Positions 9,145 to 17,569 of a stretch of 48,955 bases of DNA are shown in pieces. Origin of the DNA: Mycobacterium sp. E1214 (lineage in GTDB: Bacteria; Actinomycetota; Actinomycetes; Mycobacteriales; Mycobacteriaceae). Position numbers and translations under genes: made by a program. Location of the stretch: NCBI RefSeq assembly GCF_001666755.1, contig NZ_LZJC01000142.1:1-48955 (forward strand). Direction: 5' to 3'. Under the pieces are notes generated by a model. The model was given only the letters and a program-made list of their open reading frames with translations. It searched no databases and was not told where the DNA came from. The first letter of the stretch is position 1. Each line of letters begins with the position of its first letter.

Positions 9145-9349
9145 GAGGCTCGATCGTAAGCGAAGAGTCTGCTGACCGGGCCGGGCGCCACGGGCAAACC
9201 GCACGCCATTGGTGGCTTTACCGAGTTCAGGCGCGGCGCAGCCGGGTGCCGCGCCGCTTACCCCGAGCGAGGGCCGGCGCGACGGCGCGCGCGAATCGCG
9301 GCGCGGCCGGCGCCGTCAAAGCCGCGTGCGCCGCTTCGTTGCCTTCAAA
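9145..9349. promoter_or_regulatory. embA/embR divergent intergenic region with hairpin
   Basis: These 205 bases separate the divergent embA and embR starts and must carry both promoters. A perfect 8-bp stem (9230-9237 with 9248-9255, GGCGCGGC/GCCGCGCC, 10-nt loop) lies in the middle and could be an operator or an attenuator in a leader. EmbR of M. tuberculosis is known to bind emb promoter DNA, so autoregulation here is plausible. No clear -10 hexamer is obvious on either strand in this GC-rich stretch. Confidence 0.5.
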
Positions 9350-10492
9350 ATGGATGCCGTGAGTACGGGTCTCGGGTTCGGCGTCCTGGGGCCGTTGTCG
9401 ATGACGGCCAACGGCGCCGCGGTGCCGCTGGGTGCGCCCAAGCAGCGGGCGGTGCTCGCCATGCTGCTGATCCACCGCAACCGGCCGGTGTCCGTCGACG
9501 CGTTGATCGATGCCGTCTGGGGGCAGGACCCGGTGCCTGCGGCGCGCACCAGCATCCAGTCCTACGTGTCGACCCTGCGGCGGTTGCTGCGCGGGGCCAC
9601 GACCGACCCGTACGCGGTGCTGGCCAGCGCCCCGCCCGGCTACCAGCTCAGCGTCGCCGATCTGGACTGCGACCTGGGGCGGTTTCTGACACACAAGGCG
9701 GTCGGATTGCGCGCCGCCGGCGTCGGGCGCTACGAGGAGGCCAGCAGCCGGCTGTCGGCCGCGCTGGATGAATGGCGCGGTCCGGTGCTCGACGACCTGC
9801 GCCACTTCGCGTTCGTCGAGGCGTTCGCCGCCGCGCTGCTCGAGGAGAAGGTGGCGGCCCACACCGCCCGCGCCGAGGCGGAAATCGCGTGCGGGCGCGC
9901 CGACGGCGTCATCGCGGAGCTGGAGGCGCTGACCGCGCAGCACCCGTATCGGGAACCGCTGTGGGCGCAGCTGATCACCGCCTACTACGTCACCGAGCGC
10001 CAATCCGACGCGCTCGGCGCCTTCCGTCGGCTGAAGACCGCCCTGGCCGACGGCCTGGGCATCGACCCGGGGCCCACCGTCAACGCGCTGCACCAGCGCA
10101 TCCTGCGCCAGGAGCCGGTGGGCGCCACCCGGCCGAAGCGGACCGCCCAGGCCACGCACAAGCAGAACGCGGTGCGGTCCGAACCCCTCGCGGCCGCGCG
10201 GCGCGTCGTCGCCCGGCTGCGCGACCACACCGGCCGGCAGTTCCGGCTGAACGGCGTGACCACCCGGATCGGGCGTCTCGACGACAACGACATCGTCTTG
10301 GACGACACCGAGGTGAGCCGCCATCACGCGGTGATCATCGACACCGGAGCCGGTTTCCTGATCACCGACGTGCGCTCGACCAACGGGGTGCAGGTGCAGG
10401 GGCGCCGCGTGGACGCCAGCGCCAGCCTCGCCGACGGCGACCTGATCCGCATCGGTGGCTCGGAGTTCACCTTCGAGATCCGGCCTGGCTGA
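9350..10492 (+). CDS. embR: Transcriptional regulator EmbR
   Basis: A 380-aa SARP-type activator. It has an N-terminal OmpR-like winged-helix domain (about 8-100, with LGAPKQRAVLAMLLIHRNRP), a bacterial transcriptional activation domain of TPR-like helices (about 105-255, ending LGIDPGPTVNALHQRILRQ), and a C-terminal FHA domain (about 285-378) with RIGRLDDNDIVLDD, VSRHHAVI and STNGVQV. In M. tuberculosis the FHA domain reads phosphorylation by PknH, and the protein raises emb expression and ethambutol tolerance. ATG at 9350 is used; GTG at 9359 is an alternative. In M. tuberculosis embR is far from emb, whereas here it is adjacent to its target. Confidence 0.95.
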   Translation: MDAVSTGLGFGVLGPLSMTANGAAVPLGAPKQRAVLAMLLIHRNRPVSVDALIDAVWGQDPVPAARTSIQSYVSTLRRLLRGATTDPYAVLASAPPGYQLSVADLDCDLGRFLTHKAVGLRAAGVGRYEEASSRLSAALDEWRGPVLDDLRHFAFVEAFAAALLEEKVAAHTARAEAEIACGRADGVIAELEALTAQHPYREPLWAQLITAYYVTERQSDALGAFRRLKTALADGLGIDPGPTVNALHQRILRQEPVGATRPKRTAQATHKQNAVRSEPLAAARRVVARLRDHTGRQFRLNGVTTRIGRLDDNDIVLDDTEVSRHHAVIIDTGAGFLITDVRSTNGVQVQGRRVDASASLADGDLIRIGGSEFTFEIRPG

Positions 10493-10495
10493 CCG

Positions 10496-11122
10496 TCATT
10501 CACCGAGCCGGGCGGCCAAGGTGGCGTGGCCCGCGCCGGTCAGGTCCGACAGCGCGGCCGGGCGCCCCGACATGGCCATCAGCAGCGCCTCACCCGGGCC
10601 GGTGACCTGCGGTCCGCGGCCGTGGGCCCAGTCGACGTCGGTGGCGACCAGTCGCAACCCCCTGATCCGGCGTCCGGCGCCCAGCCGTGGATTGCCCGGC
10701 ACCAGCCGCAGGACCCGCTCGAGCCGGTCGGCCGGGACGGCGCGGGGCCGGCCGAGGGCGCGCCGGATGTCCTGGTGGTGGATCGTGCCGTCGACCAGGG
10801 CGATCATCCCGCCGAAGCCCGCCGGCAGCCCCTGCGGTTGCAGGTGCCGCCGCAACAGGTCCAGCAGCTGTTGCGGGCTCAGCGGCGCGAGTTCGTCGAC
10901 ACCCAGTTGGTTGGCCCGCACGATCCGGCCCTTCACGAAGCGCTTCAGCAGCCCGCGGGTGTCCAGCTCGTCGTAGCTGACGACGTGGGCCACAACGTCT
11001 TTGACGCTCCACCGGGCGCACAGGCTGGGCGTCGCCCAATCCGGCGGCGCGAGGGTGGTGAGGAAGTCGGCAAGGTCGGCCCGCTCCGCGCGGGCCATCG
11101 CCATCAGGCTGGCCGCGGCCAC
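10496..11122 (-). CDS. Mycothiol-dependent maleylpyruvate isomerase-family protein
   Basis: About 208 aa of the DinB-like four-helix-bundle superfamily (TIGR03083 type). The N-terminal helix pair holds SLCARWSVKDVVAHVVSYDE, with the characteristic C-x2-W-x-V-x-D-V-x2-H pattern. A second region, ALVDGTIHHQDIRRALG, supplies further histidines, so three His/Asp groups could bind a metal. Known members use mycothiol, but the substrate cannot be read from sequence. GTG at 11122 is preferred; ATGs at 11104 and 11098 are possible. It converges on embR with only 3 bases between the stops and has no evident link to arabinan. Confidence 0.8.
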   Translation of the reverse strand: MAAASLMAMARAERADLADFLTTLAPPDWATPSLCARWSVKDVVAHVVSYDELDTRGLLKRFVKGRIVRANQLGVDELAPLSPQQLLDLLRRHLQPQGLPAGFGGMIALVDGTIHHQDIRRALGRPRAVPADRLERVLRLVPGNPRLGAGRRIRGLRLVATDVDWAHGRGPQVTGPGEALLMAMSGRPAALSDLTGAGHATLAARLGE

Positions 11123-11285
11123 CAATCAAGCCTAGTGTCGCGGTCAAGCTCAACAGGTTAGTTAGCAAACGCAAGGATTTCGCAAGAATCTCTCGAAGAT
11201 CTGCCAAGCGCGGTGTCCCACTCTGGTGTTGTCGGCCCATCCCGGCCGGCGCCTCGAACACTCCTAGGGCAGATAGGACCACACG

Positions 11286-11534
11286 ATGAACGCCAATACC
11301 CCTGAGCCGCAAGCCAACTCGCAGACGAAGAAGGTGTCCAAGCTGCGCATCGCCGCGGGCGTCGGCCTGGGCACGCTCGGCCTCACGATCGCCGGGTCGC
11401 TGATGCCGGCCGTCGCCTCGGCCAGCCCGTACGTCCCGCACAGCGGACCGCTACACCCGATCCGCCACTACGCCGCGAACTTCCTGAACCCCGGCTGGGC
11501 GATCACGCACCCGTTGCGCGCCGCCCTTCCGTGA
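11286..11534 (+). CDS. Small secreted protein
   Basis: An 82-aa protein. After a polar 25-residue N-region ending KKVSKLR comes the hydrophobic stretch AAGVGLGTLGLTIAGSLMP and a cleavage-like AVASAS, leaving a mature peptide of only about 35 residues rich in Pro, His and Tyr. The family is unknown to me. The 160 bp upstream are noticeably richer in A/T than the flanks and probably contain its promoter. It converges on embC, with a hairpin between them. Confidence 0.65.
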   Translation: MNANTPEPQANSQTKKVSKLRIAAGVGLGTLGLTIAGSLMPAVASASPYVPHSGPLHPIRHYAANFLNPGWAITHPLRAALP

Positions 11535-11551
11535 CGCGCCGCCCCTGCTCG

Positions 11552-11591
11552 CCCGCCCCGCTTCCCGGTCCGCGCCCGGGGGCGGGGCGGG
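11552..11591. terminator. Hairpin between convergent small secreted gene and embC
   Basis: CCCGCCCC at 11552-11559 pairs perfectly with GGGGCGGG at 11584-11591 across a 24-nt GC-rich loop. It sits between two convergent stop codons, where a bidirectional terminator is expected. No U-tract follows, as is common in mycobacteria. Confidence 0.45.
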
Positions 11592-11614
11592 TGCGTGCGA
11601 TCCGCGAGTGCCGG

Positions 11615-14600
11615 CTAGTGCCTGAGCGGGGCCGGGTTCCACAGCCCGCTGCGCGTGGCCGTCCCGAGCAGCAGGTGGGCCGGTTGGGCGTCGGGATAGT
11701 AGGACGTCAACCGCTGCAGCGAACCCCAGTCCCGCGACCAGTCGTCCTTGAGGTAGGTCGCCATGGTGGTGGCCTTGAGCAGCAGCTCGGTGACGCCCAG
11801 CGGGCCGCCGCCGTTGTTGTCCATCACGGGGGAGTTGGCCTCGGCGCCGAACCGGTCGGGCAGGATGCGCCACTTCGGCGCCTCGTCGACGCCGTTCTGG
11901 TGACCGAACGGCCGCTGGCAGGGAAACGCCAGCCCGACCAGCCAGTCCAGGAACACCGGGTCGGCCGAGCCCACCACGTCCTGCAGTGTGCGCAGCCGCG
12001 GGATGCGCGGCGGGGTCAGCGCGATCCAGTGCTGCGGCGCCAGGTCCTCGTCGTCGGCCACCAGACGCACCTGGGTCGCGCCCGCCGGGATGGCGGACAG
12101 CGGCAGCCGCAGATTCCGCCAGGCCGGTGACGCCCCGACGTCGAAGAACCCCAGCGAGCCGCCAGGGTGACCCGCGGCCGCCTGCGCGTCGGTGGCCCAC
12201 TGCAGCTGCACCTCGCGGGGGTCGAAGCGACCGGCGGCGCTGACCACCAGCAGCGGCCTCGCCTGGTCCCGCGCCGGCAGCCGGTACCAGCCCGAGCGCA
12301 GGTGGGCGGGCAGTTGCGGCCCGGACCGCCAGCTGCCCAGCACCGGCGCGCGCGCCGGGTCCAGGTTGTAGGGCAGCTGCGCGACCGAACCGTTGATCCC
12401 CGGCGCCGGCGTGGTCCCGCCCTCGGTGCCGGCCTCGCTGCCGGTGACCACGCCGTCGTCGCTGACGAAGCTGCGGTCGCCCGGGCGTTCCATCACGGGG
12501 TCGGCGCGGACGTCGGCGGGAATTCCGTTGGGGGTGAACGCTTCCGAGAGCCCGGCGCCCAGTGCGTCGGCCGCCGAGCCCGTCACCGGGGTGAGCAGCC
12601 CTTCGTTCGGGTCCTGCTCGACCAGCACGTCCTGGGCCAGCCCACAGGTGTTGCCGGCCTTGAAACCGGCGAGCGCCTGCAGGTTGGAGCGGCCCACCGA
12701 CCACGCCGGATACTGCGCCGTCATGGCCAGCGTCAACGACGCCACCTCGAAGATCACCAGCAGCCACGCGGCAATCGCCAAGGGGGACTGGACGATTCGG
12801 GCCAGCCGTTCGCCGCGGCGGGTCCGGGGTGGCCCGTTGTCGGTGGCGACGAAGTGGAACCAGGCGGCCAGCAGCAGCACCGCCACGGTCAGCCCCAGCA
12901 GCGCGGTCGCGAACGCGTAGTGCCACGCGGGGAACGAATTCGACCAGGGCACACCGAAATTCGACACATACCACCAGCCGTTGACGCTGGCGAACGACAA
13001 CGCCATCAGGAACAGCACCACGGCGGCGAACATCGTGCGGTTGCGCCGGGACCGCATCGCCACGCTCGTCACGGCGACGGCGGCCAGCGCGCCCAGCGGC
13101 CCGGCCAGCCCGGCGAACACCCCGAAGTGGTGCGTCCACTTGGTGGGGGTGAACATCATCGCGACGAACGAGATGATCGTGATCCCGAGGATGCGCCGGC
13201 TGGGGCCCGCGGCCGTGCCGGGGATCCGGCCCTTGCGCAGCGACATCGCGACCGTGATCGCCAGCGCGAGAATCAGCGCCAGCACGGCGAAGCGGCGCGC
13301 GACCGAACCGTCGGGGCTCGCCATGAACAGCCGCTCGTAGCGGATGTGTTCGTCGAACCAGCTCAGGCTGGGCCCGACGGCGCGCTTGAGGGCGGTGGCC
13401 TGCATCTCGCCGGCCAGCGTCTGGTCCCGGAAGATCAGGATGATGGTGACGGTGACCGCGGCGAACAGCGGCGCCACCAGCGGCAGGGCCCCGAACCGGG
13501 TGGACCGCCGGTGCAGGATGGTCCGCAGCGGGCCGATCGCGACCAGCAGCGCGCCGATGGACGCGATGCCCGTCGGACCGGAGAACAGGGTGAGCGCACC
13601 GAGGATGCAGGCGATCGCGACCGGCAGCAGCCGGCTGGTGGCCACCGCACGCTCCACCGAGCACCAGGTCAGCAGGATGCCCAGCGCGATGATCGGTTCC
13701 GGGCGCAGGCCGTTGTTCAGCGGCAGCCAGACGGCCAGGAAGACCCCGGCGGCGGTCCAGGCGGCGGCGCGGTTGCGTTTGACGGCGTGCCCGAGGCGCG
13801 GCATCACCTCGCGGCTGATCACCCACCAGCAGGTCAGCGCCATGGCCAGGGTGGGCAGGCGCATCCAGATGCTGCTGGTGGTGACGTGCGCCCACAGCGC
13901 GAGCAGGTCGTAGTACCAGCCGAAGGGCGCCTCGGGGGTGCCGAACCAGCGGTAGTAGTTGGCCATGTAGCCGGCGTGTTCGGACACCCGGGCCATGGTG
14001 AGGATGTAGCCGTCGTCGGAGGTGTTGGCGCCGACGAACTGCCACCACACCAGCACGGCGATGACCAGCGCGTCCAGGCCGCCGACCGACCACCAGCGCG
14101 ACGGCAGGAAGCGGCGGTGCCGGGTGGCCCCAGCGGTTTCGAAGGCGGTGTCCAGGACGTGCAGCGCGACCAGGGCGACGGCCGTCAACAGCACGCCTAG
14201 GACCATCGCCGCGAGCTTGAGCGGGGTGGGGTGGCTGCTGTAGCGGGTGTCGATGGTCGCCGAGAAGTTCAGCCCCTGCGGCGCGGGCCCCGCCAGGTCG
14301 GTGAAGACGCCGACGATCTGCGGCCGGAAATCGTAACCGCTCTTCTCCCCGCGCAGCGGTGACCCCGGATGCTCGGCGTTGGGCCCCTGGGTGAGGCCGA
14401 CGAACTCGGCGGTGACCTTTTCGGCGTGCGCGGTGAAGGTCAGCCGTTGGCACGCCGGGCTGAGTACCTGGCTCAGCGGGGCCGTCACGACGGCGACGTT
14501 GCGGACCACCACCACCAGGAAGTCGCCGGCGCGCTGGATCAGCAGACCGCGGTCGACGGCCTTCGGGGCCTGCTTGGGCACCGTCGACAACAGCACGGTC

Positions 14601-14914
14601 TTCGACGCGTTCTGTGGCCCGGCCAGCCCGGCGGCGGCCTGGCAGGGCACGGTGACCGTCATCTCGGTGGCCACGTAGCCGATGAGCGGCGCCTCGACGC
14701 TGGTGAACGTGCCGCTCTGCGGCCAGTTGAGCTGGGCGGTGGTCTGGTCGACCGGCAGCACGGGCGTGACGATCGCCAGCAAGGCGCCGAGCAGACCCGC
14801 GACGGTAGCGACCAGCCGGGCGATCCGGTGGTTGCCTGCCGCGTCGTTCACGGGGGTAGATGGTAGTTCTTCGGCCGGTCGGGGCCCCGTTTGAGGCGCG
14901 GTGTCGGTGCTCAT
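11615..14914 (-). CDS. embC: Arabinosyltransferase EmbC
   Basis: A 1099-aa GT53 enzyme that extends the arabinan of lipoarabinomannan with decaprenyl-phospho-arabinose as donor. It has the N-terminal membrane helix and jelly-roll, catalytic motif ANTSDDGYILTMARV, GYMANYYRWFG, LRPEPIIALG, a long C-terminal periplasmic carbohydrate-binding part and the end block SGLWNPAPLRH. It is closer to M. tuberculosis EmbC than to EmbA/B throughout (for example SGYDFRPQIVGVFTDLAGP). ATG at 14914 overlaps the aftA stop as ATGA. Unlike in M. tuberculosis, embA does not follow directly; three genes and embR intervene. Confidence 0.96.
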   Translation of the reverse strand: MSTDTAPQTGPRPAEELPSTPVNDAAGNHRIARLVATVAGLLGALLAIVTPVLPVDQTTAQLNWPQSGTFTSVEAPLIGYVATEMTVTVPCQAAAGLAGPQNASKTVLLSTVPKQAPKAVDRGLLIQRAGDFLVVVVRNVAVVTAPLSQVLSPACQRLTFTAHAEKVTAEFVGLTQGPNAEHPGSPLRGEKSGYDFRPQIVGVFTDLAGPAPQGLNFSATIDTRYSSHPTPLKLAAMVLGVLLTAVALVALHVLDTAFETAGATRHRRFLPSRWWSVGGLDALVIAVLVWWQFVGANTSDDGYILTMARVSEHAGYMANYYRWFGTPEAPFGWYYDLLALWAHVTTSSIWMRLPTLAMALTCWWVISREVMPRLGHAVKRNRAAAWTAAGVFLAVWLPLNNGLRPEPIIALGILLTWCSVERAVATSRLLPVAIACILGALTLFSGPTGIASIGALLVAIGPLRTILHRRSTRFGALPLVAPLFAAVTVTIILIFRDQTLAGEMQATALKRAVGPSLSWFDEHIRYERLFMASPDGSVARRFAVLALILALAITVAMSLRKGRIPGTAAGPSRRILGITIISFVAMMFTPTKWTHHFGVFAGLAGPLGALAAVAVTSVAMRSRRNRTMFAAVVLFLMALSFASVNGWWYVSNFGVPWSNSFPAWHYAFATALLGLTVAVLLLAAWFHFVATDNGPPRTRRGERLARIVQSPLAIAAWLLVIFEVASLTLAMTAQYPAWSVGRSNLQALAGFKAGNTCGLAQDVLVEQDPNEGLLTPVTGSAADALGAGLSEAFTPNGIPADVRADPVMERPGDRSFVSDDGVVTGSEAGTEGGTTPAPGINGSVAQLPYNLDPARAPVLGSWRSGPQLPAHLRSGWYRLPARDQARPLLVVSAAGRFDPREVQLQWATDAQAAAGHPGGSLGFFDVGASPAWRNLRLPLSAIPAGATQVRLVADDEDLAPQHWIALTPPRIPRLRTLQDVVGSADPVFLDWLVGLAFPCQRPFGHQNGVDEAPKWRILPDRFGAEANSPVMDNNGGGPLGVTELLLKATTMATYLKDDWSRDWGSLQRLTSYYPDAQPAHLLLGTATRSGLWNPAPLRH

Positions 14915-16791
14915 GGGCGCCCGGCCGGCTTGCGGATGGCCAACACGAACGGACCGATGCCGCGCACGTCGAACTGCGGGCCGTCAAACTCCGCGGCCCG
15001 CAGGTCGATGGTGTAGCGGCGCACGTTGGGCTGGTTGGGGTAGACGTCCTCGGCCAGCCGCAGGGTGTAGTTGTTGTCGGCGCCGCGGCGCATCAGGAAC
15101 ACCGTGGGCGGCGGCCAGGGGCAGGCGTCCAGGGCCTGGATCAGCTGATCGGCGCTCTTGAGGGTGGACCACTTGTTGATCTGGGCGGCCCGCAGGTCGA
15201 ACTGGGCCAGCGGGTTGGCGTAGTGCGACGTCAGCCCCTGAAAGCCCCAGTAGGGGTAGTAGGACAGGAAGCTGTAGTCGGCGGTCAGCACCACGGTCTG
15301 GTCGCGGGGCCGGCCGGTGCCGCGGGTGATGGCGGCGTCGATCTCGGCGTAGAACTTCTCCGCACCCGGGGGCCGACGGTCGCCGCGCTGGCCGTTGCCG
15401 TCGGTGTCGGTGTAGGCGACGGTGAGGTCGGGCCGCAGCACGTCGGGGATGTCCTGGCTGAACGCGACGGCGGCGGCCAGGCCGACGGCGCCGGCCACCG
15501 GCAGCACCGCCCGCCGCCGCGCGGACAACGCGCGCACGGCCTCGGCGAATCCGAACGTCCCGGCCGCCACCAGCAGCACGCTCAGCGTCGGCTGCAGGCG
15601 AAACGACAGCAGGGTGGTGCGCGCCAGCGTGGTCAGCATGGACAGCAGCGACCACAGGTACACGGCGAGCACCCCGACCGCCAGTGCGCCCGCCCGCACC
15701 GACGTGCCGGCCCGCAGCACCAGCCACAGGGTGCCGATCAAACAGGCGGCGCCCAGCAGCGAGAACTGCAGCATCGGGAAGGTCAGCACGGCGCCGTCGG
15801 CGGGCAGGTAGTGGTTGGCGCTGCCGGTGTTGCTGATCGGGCTGTGCAGCGCGCGCAGCACGAAAGGCAGCCAGGTGGTGGCGCCGATGGCCACCGCGAT
15901 GACGGCGATGACGGCCAGCCGGCGCAGCGGGTCCAGGGCGGCCCGTGGCCCGTCGCGGCGCCACCGCGCCCCGGCCAGCAGCGCCGCCATCAGCGCGAAG
16001 GCGAACGCGCTGAAGCCCAGCAGCAGCGTGTACCAGGTGGCCGCGAAGCCCAGGAACAGCCCGGCACCGAGGACCGCGGCCCAGCCGCCGCGCCCACCGG
16101 CGCGCAGACCTGACCAGGCCAGCACCAGTACCGGCGGCAGCAGCACGGTGAGCATCGCTGAGTAGGGCTCGGGCGAGCCGTAGGCCAGCGTCACCGCGGC
16201 CGTCGCCGCGGTCACCAGCAGCGCGTACTCGAACCGGATCAGCCGCCACCAGAGCACCAGGGCGACGGCGACCGCGATGGTGATCGAGGTGATTGCCCAC
16301 GGCTTGCAGATCGCCCACGCCGGCGTCCCGGTGAGCGCCGCGACGCGGCCGCCGATCCAGAACCAGCCCGGCGGGTAGTACGGCGGCAGCCCGAGGTAGG
16401 TCATGTCCCGCAGCGCGGCGCTGTCGGCGAGCCGGGTCAGGTACTCGGTGCGGAACTGCTGGTCGACGGAGATGCCGAACAGGTAGAGCTTGGTGGCCCC
16501 CAACGGCATACCGAGGGTGACGACCGGGAAGGCGGACAGGAACACCAACGCGGCCAGCTGGGCGAGCAGCCGGCCCCGGGGCCGCGCGGAGCGCCGCCAC
16601 AGCCAGGCCGCCGCGACCAGCCCGGCCAGGCAGCCGACCTGCCCGACGGTGGTCAGGGCGTGTAGCTGGTTCGACGACGGGAACGCCGGCCACTGCACGC
16701 GCGAGATGGCGGTCAGCGACACCGCCGCGACAGCGACGGAGACCGCCACCGCCAGCGCCATCTGGCCGAGGGTGGCCAGCGCGTTGCGCAT
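14911..16791 (-). CDS. aftA: Galactan 5-O-arabinofuranosyltransferase AftA
   Basis: A 626-aa GT85 membrane enzyme that adds the first arabinofuranosyl residues to the galactan chain, priming it for EmbA/B. The N-terminal about 430 residues form roughly 11-13 membrane helices; the C-terminal about 200 residues are periplasmic. Diagnostic blocks are RVQWPAFPSSNQLHALTTVG, LPPYYPPGWFWIGG, SQDIPDVLRPDLTVAYTDTD and YPYWGFQGL. ATG at 16791 lies 2 bases past the dprE2 stop. Longer starts (up to 16875) would overlap dprE2 and extend the protein by up to 28 residues. The stop overlaps the embC start. Confidence 0.95.
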   Translation of the reverse strand: MRNALATLGQMALAVAVSVAVAAVSLTAISRVQWPAFPSSNQLHALTTVGQVGCLAGLVAAAWLWRRSARPRGRLLAQLAALVFLSAFPVVTLGMPLGATKLYLFGISVDQQFRTEYLTRLADSAALRDMTYLGLPPYYPPGWFWIGGRVAALTGTPAWAICKPWAITSITIAVAVALVLWWRLIRFEYALLVTAATAAVTLAYGSPEPYSAMLTVLLPPVLVLAWSGLRAGGRGGWAAVLGAGLFLGFAATWYTLLLGFSAFAFALMAALLAGARWRRDGPRAALDPLRRLAVIAVIAVAIGATTWLPFVLRALHSPISNTGSANHYLPADGAVLTFPMLQFSLLGAACLIGTLWLVLRAGTSVRAGALAVGVLAVYLWSLLSMLTTLARTTLLSFRLQPTLSVLLVAAGTFGFAEAVRALSARRRAVLPVAGAVGLAAAVAFSQDIPDVLRPDLTVAYTDTDGNGQRGDRRPPGAEKFYAEIDAAITRGTGRPRDQTVVLTADYSFLSYYPYWGFQGLTSHYANPLAQFDLRAAQINKWSTLKSADQLIQALDACPWPPPTVFLMRRGADNNYTLRLAEDVYPNQPNVRRYTIDLRAAEFDGPQFDVRGIGPFVLAIRKPAGRP

Positions 16792-16793
16792 CG

Positions 16794-17558
16794 TCAGATG
16801 GGCAGCTTGCGGAACACCGGCCGGGGGACGTGTCGCAACACCATCATCACGTACCGGAACGCTGCTGGGGCCCAAACCAAGTCCTTACCTTTGGCGGCCG
16901 CGGTCACCGCGAGGTTGGCGACGTACTCCTTGTCGACGGTCAACGGCGCTTCCTTGATGTGCGCGCTCATCCGGGTCCGCACCTGGCCCGGCCGGATCAC
17001 CAACACGCGAACCCCGTACTCGCGCAACGCTTCCCCGAGTCCCAGGTAAAAGCCGTCCAGCCCGGCCTTGGTGGAGCCGTAGACGAAGTTCGAGCGCCGC
17101 ACCCGCTCGCCGGCCACGGTGCTCATCGCGATGATCTGGCCGAACCCCTGCGCGCGCATCTTCTCGCCCAGCAGTACCCCCACCGACACCGCCGCGGTGT
17201 AGTTGATCTCGGCGATCTGCACGGCCTTGCGCTGGTTCTGCCACAGCTCCTCGGCGTCCCCGAGCAGCCCGAACGCCACGATCGCCACGTCGACGTCGCC
17301 GCCGGCGAACGCCTGCTCGATCGTCGCCGGGTGGCTGTCGGCGTCGGTGGCCTCGAAGTCGATCAGCTCCACCGAGCGCGCGCCCGCCGCCTTCATCTGC
17401 GCCACCGCGGCGTCGCGGCCCGGGTCACCGGGCATGGCCGCGAGCACGATGCGGGCGTGCGCGTTCTGCAGGTAACGCTCGCAGATGGCCAGCCCGATCT
17501 CGGAGGTGCCACCGAGCAGCAGGATGGTCTGCGGATTTCCCACGGCGTCTAAAACCAT
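16794..17558 (-). CDS. dprE2: Decaprenylphosphoryl-2-keto-ribose reductase DprE2
   Basis: A 254-aa short-chain dehydrogenase. It reduces decaprenylphosphoryl-2-keto-erythro-pentose to decaprenylphosphoryl-arabinose with NADH, the second half of the epimerisation started by DprE1. It has the nucleotide-binding glycine motif LLGGTSEIG near residue 15, and the catalytic Tyr/Lys are in FVYGSTKAGLDGFYLG, preceded by Ser in AMSTVAGE. Length equals the M. tuberculosis enzyme. The product is the only arabinose donor for AftA and EmbA/B/C encoded downstream. It follows dprE1 by 11 bases. Confidence 0.96.
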   Translation of the reverse strand: MVLDAVGNPQTILLLGGTSEIGLAICERYLQNAHARIVLAAMPGDPGRDAAVAQMKAAGARSVELIDFEATDADSHPATIEQAFAGGDVDVAIVAFGLLGDAEELWQNQRKAVQIAEINYTAAVSVGVLLGEKMRAQGFGQIIAMSTVAGERVRRSNFVYGSTKAGLDGFYLGLGEALREYGVRVLVIRPGQVRTRMSAHIKEAPLTVDKEYVANLAVTAAAKGKDLVWAPAAFRYVMMVLRHVPRPVFRKLPI

Positions 17559-17569
17559 TGGCGCACCAT

